NCBI GenBank assembly: GCA_964036155.1
Contig: OZ038422.1
Coordinates: 64,069,201-64,133,200, forward strand
DNA: 64,000 bases
Source: Diploscapter coronatus
Lineage: Eukaryota > Nematoda > Chromadorea > Rhabditida > Rhabditidae
Direction of reading: 5' to 3'
Part shown: positions 56,463-64,000 of the stretch, one piece after another
Layout of the letters: each line of letters begins with the position of its first letter
How positions within the stretch are numbered: position 1 is the first letter of the stretch
Program-made: the position numbers and the translations under genes
Notes under the pieces: model-generated
What the model saw: only the letters and a program-made list of their open reading frames with translations
Told to the model about the DNA's origin: nothing
Database searches by the model: none

Positions 56463-59400
56463 TTAAGCGTTGGCCTGAGCTTTTTCCTCCTCGAAAGTAA
56501 CGATCTGGGTATTTTTGGTGACATTTTTGCCCGGTTTCACATGGATGTCAGCGATGCTCGCGTCTCTGAAAATTTTAAATTCGGACTTAAATCTTAACTT
56601 TCAAGGGCAATTTAGAAAAGTAACTGCATCGTTGCATGCGAAATAGTATAGGATTTGATAGGGAAAAGATTTCCTTCCTTTACCATTTCGTATGCAAAGA
56701 TGCAACTATTGCAGATTGTCCTGTCAAGATTAAATTTGAGACTAGATAATTTAAATTTACCTAGGGGCTCGGATAATGTACTCCATTTTCATCGCAGTCA
56801 TCACTGCGACTGGCTGGCCCTTGGTGACCTGAATTTGTGAAATTTTAGGTAAGTTTCAAAAGTTTCCTGAAATTTTCATTTTAAAAAGTAATTCAGCTCC
56901 GGGTTTAGAAGTGATGTTTAATCGAAACAAAATTATTCAAGAAATCCTTCGATATCTTATGAAAGAGTAAATTTAACATAGCTGACTTTGTCCTGTTCAA
57001 AAGTCGATAAATTCTCCAAAATCAAAAATGCCCCCAAAATGTTGACCTGCTGTCCCTTCTGGACGAGTATCTTTTCGATGATGCCAGGCATGGGCGCTAC
57101 CGCGTGGTCTGCGTCTTCACCCGAACCAGATAAACCAGCATCAGAATAGGCCTTAGCAGTAACATATTCATTCTGCAAATTTAAAAAAAAAAAATTAAAT
57201 TTTGAGAATTAACGCATTCATTTTTCATTAGATTTCCTTTAAAAAATATGAAACTTATATTTATTACGCGAAAATATTTATTTTAGATGTGACGTATTCA
57301 TGCTAGAAGATCTCTTTTCGATTTAGTGTAATTTTCATAGTCTTCAATAATGGATCGCGGCTATCAAAATTTACCAATTTCTCATCCGATTTTTAGAAAT
57401 ATTGAAACTCATTTCATTTTATTGTTAAAAAGTGGTATGGACTTTGCGATACATCGAGCATCATATACATATTTTCATTCACGATTTGAGAACTTATTTC
57501 ATTTTTAATTAAAGTATCAGCAGGTAGCGCCGAAGTATTAAAATAGAGATTTTCGAATGAACCATTTGGTTTTAAGCATACCTGAGAAATTCCATGCACA
57601 ACTGCCTTATCCTGTACATCCAGAGCGTCGACATTCCATCTAAAAATCAGTATTCAAAAAAAGTCGATAAAAGTAAAAATGACCTCTTTCCATTTACCGT
57701 AATCCCGAACGACAACTCATTACCGTGAGTGTGCACCGTGTGAATTTCGATTTCGTACTTCTGACCGTCGATTTCCGAGGCAATTTTCCCATCCGAACCG
57801 AAGGTGAGCACCACGGTTTGGCTACCTGAAATTCGGTAGTATTACCATTTTTGGCATCACATTAGCATATTTTACCAAAAATGTCGCCCCATTATACCAT
57901 CACCCAAACATTTGGCATTTTGGGTAACCACTTAATTAGGGTTGCTTTGATTTTGGCCATAAGGGAAAGGCGACCGAGTTTCAATAGACTTGGTCACCGG
58001 CAAAGAGGCCATCGCACTACCACTCGACCATGCGGTCAACAACAAGGAAGAGTTGGAAGTGCGTTCAAATAGGTGTATGATTCAGAAAATCGAGCATTTT
58101 CTTGTGAATTTTTCTAAAATATTGAATCATCGAGTCTCACGACATATAGTGAGGAGTTTTTCTCAAGTTTTACAGTAGCCATGATTTAAAAGAAGTAAAC
58201 GTGCTATAGACTAGGTGAAACAAATTTCGCTTATCAAAATTTTAGTGAAATACGTATGTTTCAAGAAAATCTCTTTTCTATAGACATTTTCTAGAATGTT
58301 GATTTTCACGAAATGTGTCAAGAATTATAAAAAGCAAGCATACTATAGATAAAGTGATATATCATTCTCGTCTCAAAACCAAGTTCAAATACGCTACAAG
58401 ACATTTCAATTTTCAGCTAAGTAAATATAAATCGATTCCTCCTTGTGTTATTTCAGTTAGATTTGGTTTAATATAAGATAAATTTAAAGAAGCTATTAAA
58501 AGAATAATCATACCCAATTTAAACTCTTTCTTCGGTGCGTAGTTGATTCGAAACATGGGGAAGGCCTAAAATATGAATTAAAGAGCGTATAAATGCTAAG
58601 ATTAAAGTGAACCCAATTAAAAGGTAGAAAAATAATTGTAACTAAAATTAATTAAAAAACACTAAAAATATACTTGGAAAGGTCCATTGATGTTCTTGGG
58701 TCTGGAGAGTAGGTACAAAGCCACAGCGCCCTCGATCATTTCTTCGGCCGACGGCTTTTTCTCAGCGAACAGCTCCTCTTGGAAGTCCGGAATGAAATCC
58801 GTGTAAACGTTGCCCTGAAAACTGTTGAAAATTTATAATTTAAAAAAAAAAATCGATAGGTTTCATAAAATTCCTAAGATTTGTTTTAAATTTATAAGAA
58901 ACATCGCGTAATGGCTTCGAACTGCATATCAAGTTCTAATTGAAAAGATCATAAAGTATTATGTATGACGAACGTAGTGAATAGTATCAGAAAAAACTTC
59001 TAAGTATGTTTCAAAAAGATGTTATATAAAATTTCTTACAAGATATTATATTGCATGTATAATTGAAAGTAGAAAAAAATAAGTTGAAAAATCAAACAAA
59101 AATCTTGCCTTAATGAACTCTTCGTGAGCTAGGACCGTCCTGACGAAGGAGATGTTCGTAGGCAGGCCAGAAATGAACGTATCTGCCAATGCTTTGTCCA
59201 GCAATCTAGCTGCGGAACGCCTATCTTGACCCCAGACGATTATCTGTAAATTCTGATCTTTAAAAATGTATAAGTTTCAAAATTTTACACCTAATTTTCG
59301 AACTTTTACAAAAGCGTCGTCCTTCCTAGTTCAACTACGAAAAGATTTTTAAAAACCGAACTAAAACATGAAATTGACCTTAGCGATCATCGGATCGTAG

Positions 59401-62223
59401 TGAACCGAGACTTCATCCCCAGAAACGACAGCCGTTTCCACCCTTGCATCCCTGGGGAATCTCACCGCGTTCAGTTTACCTAAAATTTGTTTATTTTAAG
59501 TTCACAAAACTACACCATTTCAAAGAATTACATTTTACAATATTTTTTTTTTTAAATAATCGATAAGTTCTTAAAAGAAACTTCGAAAAAATTAATTTAA
59601 AAAAATAAATCAAAGAAATTTTTTTAAGTTTTAATATATACCAGCAGTAGGCATGAATGTGCCCTTCTCTGTGTTCTCCGCATACACTCTGCATTCGAAT
59701 GCGTGTCCATTTAATGGGATTTGTTCTTGAGTCAAGGGGAGCTTCTCGCCCTGAGCCACTCGGAGCTGCCATTCGACTAAGTCTGTTCCTAAAAATATTT
59801 TTTTAATTTTCTTAAAACTGCCACTAAACTAGGTCGGTGCATGGAAATATTCGAATTAGATCTTTCTGGTACATTTAAGAAAATTCGAAATGAGAAAGAT
59901 ACTTGACATTTCCAATTAAGTGACCACGTTTTGAAAGTAAATCATCGAAAATTTTAAATGAGTTTCAAAAATGATCACATCATTGAAAGAAAAAAGTACT
60001 TCAATGACGACGATTCACACCGTTATAGCAAAACATACAAATTCAAAAAAGTTTCAATATTCTTCTACAAAAATATTACCAATCTCATGAATGTCATTAT
60101 TAATGGTTTTAAACTTTAAAATCTAACCAGTAATGGCCTCCGACACCGGGTGTTCCACTTGCAGCCTCGTGTTCATCTCCATGAAGTAGAACTCGCCTCT
60201 AAAATATATTTTTTAATTTCATTTTTCGGAGGTTAAGAATTTCTTAAACTTAATACCTAGGATCCATGATGAACTCGACCGTTCCTGCCCCAACATAATG
60301 AACGGCTGCGGCAGCTCTTTTAGCTGCTTCACCCAAACGCAGACGAGTATCCATGTCTTAATTAGGGGTCATTAAGTCGTTTCATTAGCATAAGTATCTC
60401 ATTTAATTCCCCCAACTAACTCACCAATTAACGGCGCTGGCGCTTCTTCGATGATTTTCTGGTGTCTTCTCTGAACCGAGCAGTCTCGCTCCCAAAGATG
60501 GACGTAGTTGTTGTGATGATCACCGAACACCTTAATTAGAGTGATTAAATATTTAAATTAGGGTCATTAGGTCCCTGATTAGAGCAATTAGCTATTTAAT
60601 TACCTGAACTTCCACATGCCTGGGTCTTTCGACGAATTTCTCGACCAGCATATCATCGTTGCCGAAGGATTTCTTGGCCTCGTTTCTCGCAGACGCAAGC
60701 TGCTCGTCAAATTCGGATTCTTTCCAGGCGATTCGCATTCCTGAAATTTTTCATAAGTTTCAGAATTTCCAAAAAATGCAATAAAAATGTAGTTTATAGT
60801 CTACCTTGCAGTTTGATGATTAAAATATAAAATTAATAAAAAAAAAAAACCGACCTTTCCCGCCTCCACCATAGACTGCTTTCAGCATGACTGGGTAGCC
60901 GATTCGCGCCGCTTCAGACTTCAAATGCGCATCGGTTTGATTATCACCATGATAGCCTTGGACGATGGGGACCTGAAATAAAAATAAAAATATACAAATT
61001 CAGCCTTTTTCCAAATTTTCTTTATAAAACATCATTCGTAAAAAAATTGTTTAAGAGCGAACTAGAAATAAAAACAAATTGTATCTTTTCAATTTTTGAA
61101 GCTTTCTAATATAAATAGAAAGTAATTAAACAATCTAAAAGATGAAAAAGTGCTCACCCCAGCCTTGTCCATAATACTCTTGGCCAGACTCTTCGTGCCC
61201 ATGTCTCTGATCGCCTGGACAGGCGGACCGATGAAGACGATCCCCGCCTCTGCACATTTCTCCGCGAAATTCGCATTCTCCGAGAGAAATCCATAACCGG
61301 GATGGATTGCCTCAAATATAATAAATCTTTTTTAATTAATAAGAAAAATATGAGATGAAACAAGTCTTCGAATTTTTAAAATATGATATTTATAAAGTAA
61401 AAAAATGTGTACCTCAGCCCCCGATTTCAGAGCCGTATCGATAATTTTGTCCATGTTCAAGTAGCTCTGCGCGGCGGTCGGAGGACCGATGTGAAAGGCC
61501 TGCAAATAAAATGTCGAAATATGCTTCAAAAAGTTTAAAATAAAAATAAAGTGACTAGAATACGGTAATTAGTATCCTTTAAAGCTACAGTAACCCTTAC
61601 TTTATCAGCCTTCCTGACAAAGAGTGCTCCTTTGTCCGCGTCCGAATACACCGCGACGCACTCAATGCCCATCTTCCTGGCCGTGTTCATCACTCGGATC
61701 GAGATCTCGCCTCTGGAATAGCTTATTCTAATTTTTGGATTACTGTAATACAAAAATAGAAGACTTATTAAAATTTCTAAATAAAACTGAGCATTCTTTT
61801 TAACCTTCGAGTTACTGCAATTAAAAAATAAGATCCCTCTTATTAGAAATTAAGAAATATATATCCAGGAACTTCCATTTTAATATTTTTATGAAAATGT
61901 TTATTTTCTTACCGATTAGCAATCAAAACTCGGGAAATCTTCCGGACGATCGGGTTCTTGTTGTGAAAAGTAGAAGATGAGCATTTCTGGAAAAATACAA
62001 TGATCTTCGATTTTTTTACATAATTTCGGAGAAGAGCTAGAATACATTTAGGATATTTCTTCTGAAACCTAGGACATTTTTGGTATCCAAAGAAAGAAGT
62101 AGCACTAACATTTTCAAAAAGAATAAACGAATTTTCAATTTTCTTGAACCCCACCTGAGATACGAGTCGAATCATTCTTTCCGATCTCGATAATTGATTT
62201 GACCAAAGCAGCCACTTGTTCAT
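56463..62223 (-). CDS. mccc-1: Methylcrotonyl-CoA carboxylase, alpha (biotin-containing) subunit
   Basis: Mitochondrial leucine catabolism: ATP-dependent carboxylation of biotin for conversion of 3-methylcrotonyl-CoA. ATG 62223 gives a basic leader ([20 protein letters not shown]). The BC domain opens [18 protein letters not shown], continues [15 protein letters not shown]-grasp GGGGKGMR (about 60.87 kb), [13 protein letters not shown], and [19 protein letters not shown] (about 60.2 kb). The BT region follows (AFPMFRINY). The biotinyl domain has [18 protein letters not shown] and the biotinylated Lys in AMKM (about 56.79 kb). The end [15 protein letters not shown] resembles MCC alpha (LVEFEEE) rather than PCC alpha or pyruvate carboxylase. 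Full length. It lies 220 bp downstream of the GET2/CAML-like gene in probable operon arrangement. It contains two TAATTA-class introns (60.36-60.42, 60.53-60.60 kb). Confidence 0.93.
56620..56712. repeat. mccc-1: Fold-back element in the last mccc-1 introns
   Basis: The left arm TGCATCGTTGCATGCGAAAT is inverted on the right as CATTTCGTATGCAAAGATGC. The loop carries TAGTATAGGATTTGATAGGG and AAAAGATTTCC, matching cores in the fold-back elements at 4.5 and 34.2 kb. Confidence 0.65.
60530..60603 (-). repeat. TAATTA-class intron (example)
   Basis: An intron of mccc-1 with, on the plus strand, TTAATTAGAGTGATTAAAT, AAATTAGGGTCATTAGG, GATTAGAGCAATTAG and TTTAATTAC in succession: four degenerate copies of one unit in about 74 nt. 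Confidence 0.75.
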
Positions 62224-62443
62224 TTTCTAAAGACCAATAATTAGAGGATAATAAACAGCTTTAAAAGTCAAATATTCCAAGGTTTTCAACCTCTAGTCTC
62301 AACAATTACAAATTTCAAAAAGTTCAACTCTTTATTTTGTACCCATCGACAGTAAGTAAAATCAACGATATACTTTTCTGGAATATTTCAAACCCGTCTC
62401 AAATAAATCCTGAAGAGTAAAGCCATTAGCTATAATTGTAGAC
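62224..62443 (-). promoter_or_regulatory. Putative operon intercistronic region (GET2/CAML-like to mccc-1)
   Basis: On the minus strand the upstream stop (62444) is followed by AATAAA at 62336-62331. About 103 nt later a 3' splice site, TTGGTCTTTAG (ending 62227), lies three bases before the mccc-1 ATG. This spacing is the C. elegans SL2 operon norm. Inferred from sequence. Confidence 0.65.
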
Positions 62444-63491
62444 TTAAGTAAGATAGTTAATTATCAAAATGATTGCATGAACTACGACATATGTGGAGAT
62501 GAGCAAGGTTGTAGAGGAAGCGATTTTTTGAAGTGCGCCGGCGAATCTTTGTATGTTCCTGGCGTACGTCGGTGGGAATCCAAACAAGGCCGCGATAGTC
62601 GAGAAGTCCGGAGCAGTGCCATTCTGGAATTTTGCAAAAATATTTCAGTTTTTCTTGCAAAAACATTTTTAAGATGTTTTATTGCAACAAATTCTATTTT
62701 TACATTTTCAGAATTTGTGATAAAACTTTTTATCCTTGCCTGCTTCCAAACCACGACGAAAACAACGGAAACGAGTAGCCAGATGAAAAACAGGTTGAAC
62801 TCGTAACCAACCTCGCCAAGAAGACGGCCGGAAATTGCTGAAACTTCCAATTTTTTTAGAGAAATTTTGTAGGAACTCATTTTTATGCAAGAAAAAAATC
62901 AGAAAATACTGAATTTAAAAAATGTTTAAAAAATACCCAGAAGAATGGCGAGAAATTGTAGATTCAGACATCGGGTGAAAATGCACGAGGAACAATTTTC
63001 ATTGACGGGCTGGGCGGATGCTCCTAATTCTTTTAAAATTAAAAATTAATTAAAAAAGAATAAATAAAAAATAATAATAAAATACCTCTGAAATTTTGAT
63101 TTTCCGGAGCTTGGGAATAATCCAGCTTATAGCCCTCGCCACCTTCTATCGCCGGCGCACAGCGTTTTTCATCTAAAAATTAAAATTAAAAAAAAAAAAA
63201 ACAAGTTTTAGAGAATCTCAAATAATTTAAAATTTCCTATTAAAATCAATCGTCATTCTGTACCATTTTCAAATAATAAGTAAGTGCAGAAAATCAAAAT
63301 TCCCAATGATAATTTTAAAACAGTTAGTCCTAGTTCGAGTGTTACAAGGATTAACCTCAGTAAAATATTTTAAAATTACCCCCATTCGGTCCGGAAAGGA
63401 TTTTTTCGAGTCGACTTTCCGCGTTTCCGAGGATTTTCTGCTGCCTTCGAGCCATCCTCTCTGCAGCAGTCAATGTTTGTCCTTCCGGCAT
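62444..63491 (-). CDS. GET2/CAML-like tail-anchored protein insertion receptor
   Basis: ATG 63491 begins MPEGQTLTAAERMARRQQKI, then LGNAESRLEKILSG. This matches the N-terminal GET2/CAML signature (basic cluster, ..iL.N.e.Rl.kI), the site that binds the GET3/TRC40 ATPase. A linker (DEKRCAPAIEGGEGYKLDY) is followed by three hydrophobic segments: LNLQFLAILLAISGRLLG, FNLFFIWLLVSVVFVVVW and TTLLISTYVVVHAIILIIN. Three C-terminal TMs and an ER location are expected for this receptor. Five exons join in frame; the fourth intron (62624-62739) starts GC (AAGCAG|GCAAGG). The protein is about 190 residues, shorter than human CAML, and the TM region is divergent, so this is a motif-and-topology assignment. 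Probable first gene of an operon with mccc-1. Confidence 0.55.
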
Positions 63492-64000
63492 TTTTCTGAA
63501 AAATAATTAAAAACATCTTTTTGCAAATTTCACCCACATTTCCTTTGATAAAATTATTCCTCACAAAAATGAGTCAATTTTTCAAATTGGTATTAGCGAG
63601 TTTTCCAAAAAAAAATATTAAATAAAATTGAAAAATTCGCGAAAATAGCAAACAAAATCGAGAGCGAATAAAATCGTCCGTCGGTAAGGTGTCCGCCTCG
63701 CACTGCGTTTACGCCGCTTTTATCGTCAACTTTTGTTGTCTTCTATTCGTTGTTTTAGGCCAGCCCTTTTATTTTTCGTTTCGATTTCCGTAATTTCGCT
63801 GATAATTTTCCGATATCTTAACATCAAAATGCTGTAGAAAATTCGAGAAATCACTCTGGCCATTTAGATTGCAAATTTGACCCATTTACCTTCACTTTTA
63901 TTCATGTTGCATGCCGCCGAAATGTTTCAAACAATTATTCCCTATTTCTTCCCATTTTTCTCCGTAAAATTTTCGAAACATATCAAAACCACTTTCAGGA
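63492..64000. other. 5' flank of the GET2/CAML-like gene
   Basis: No ORF of note. A stretch at about 63676-63715 (CGGTAAGGTGTCCGCCTCGC) resembles the D-arm/anticodon region of a tRNA but has no matching T-arm. It is probably the promoter region of the operon. Confidence 0.4.

Noticed and set aside
57881..58178. Overlapping plus-strand ORFs of about 62 codons
   Set aside because: They are antisense to an exon and introns of mccc-1.
63676..63715. Possible tRNA upstream of the GET2/CAML-like gene
   Set aside because: Only a D-arm/anticodon-like phrase is present; no T-arm or pairing acceptor stem could be found.

Overview
The window is nuclear DNA from a nematode, most likely a rhabditid relative of Caenorhabditis. 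The reasons are: AT-rich sequence, genes split into many small exons by mostly 40-60 nt introns with short TTTCAG/ATTTTAG acceptors, a nematode gene set (itr-1, nas-39, twinfilin, F-box proteins), and intercistronic regions that look like C. elegans operons. No prokaryotic, viral or CRISPR feature was seen. Exons were assigned by eye from splice-site frames and remembered family sequences, so small exons may be missed and some boundaries are approximate.

Layout, left to right. 1-15.9 kb, minus: most of the IP3 receptor gene itr-1. The 3' end with the channel lies off the left edge, and two probable upstream coding exons lie at 13.9 and 15.8 kb. 17.6-24.6 kb, minus: a PI-PLC X-domain phospholipase gene directly downstream of the tolloid/BMP1-type astacin protease nas-39, probably one operon. 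25.7-30.2 kb, minus: twinfilin. 31.4-32.7 kb, minus: a four-TM nematode protein. 35.8-39.1 kb, minus: purine nucleoside phosphorylase. 42.1-42.8 kb, minus: an unrecognised three-exon small secreted or membrane protein. 44.1-46.4 kb, plus: an F-box/kelch gene with a tandemly duplicated propeller. 46.9-47.2 kb, minus: the end of a small helical protein with a CaaX-like tail. 47.6-50.9 kb, plus: a La-related (LARP7-like) RNA-binding protein. 51.1-54.8 kb, minus: an SLC23 nucleobase/ascorbate transporter, convergent with the La-like gene. 56.5-63.5 kb, minus: methylcrotonyl-CoA carboxylase alpha (mccc-1) directly downstream of a GET2/CAML-like tail-anchored-protein receptor, probably a second operon.

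The genes are ordinary cellular genes with no single shared pathway. The most unusual material is non-coding. At least twenty short introns in six genes are built from the same TAATTAGGGTAATTA-type repeat (introner-like). A second dispersed motif, GCTGATCTTCAT preceded by TTTCAAAA, recurs across introns and spacers. Fold-back elements share a GAAATAGTATGGG core, and a TIR element family is present in at least three copies. Both putative operon junctions place a poly(A) signal about 100 nt upstream of a 3' splice site that sits just before the next start codon, as in C. elegans.
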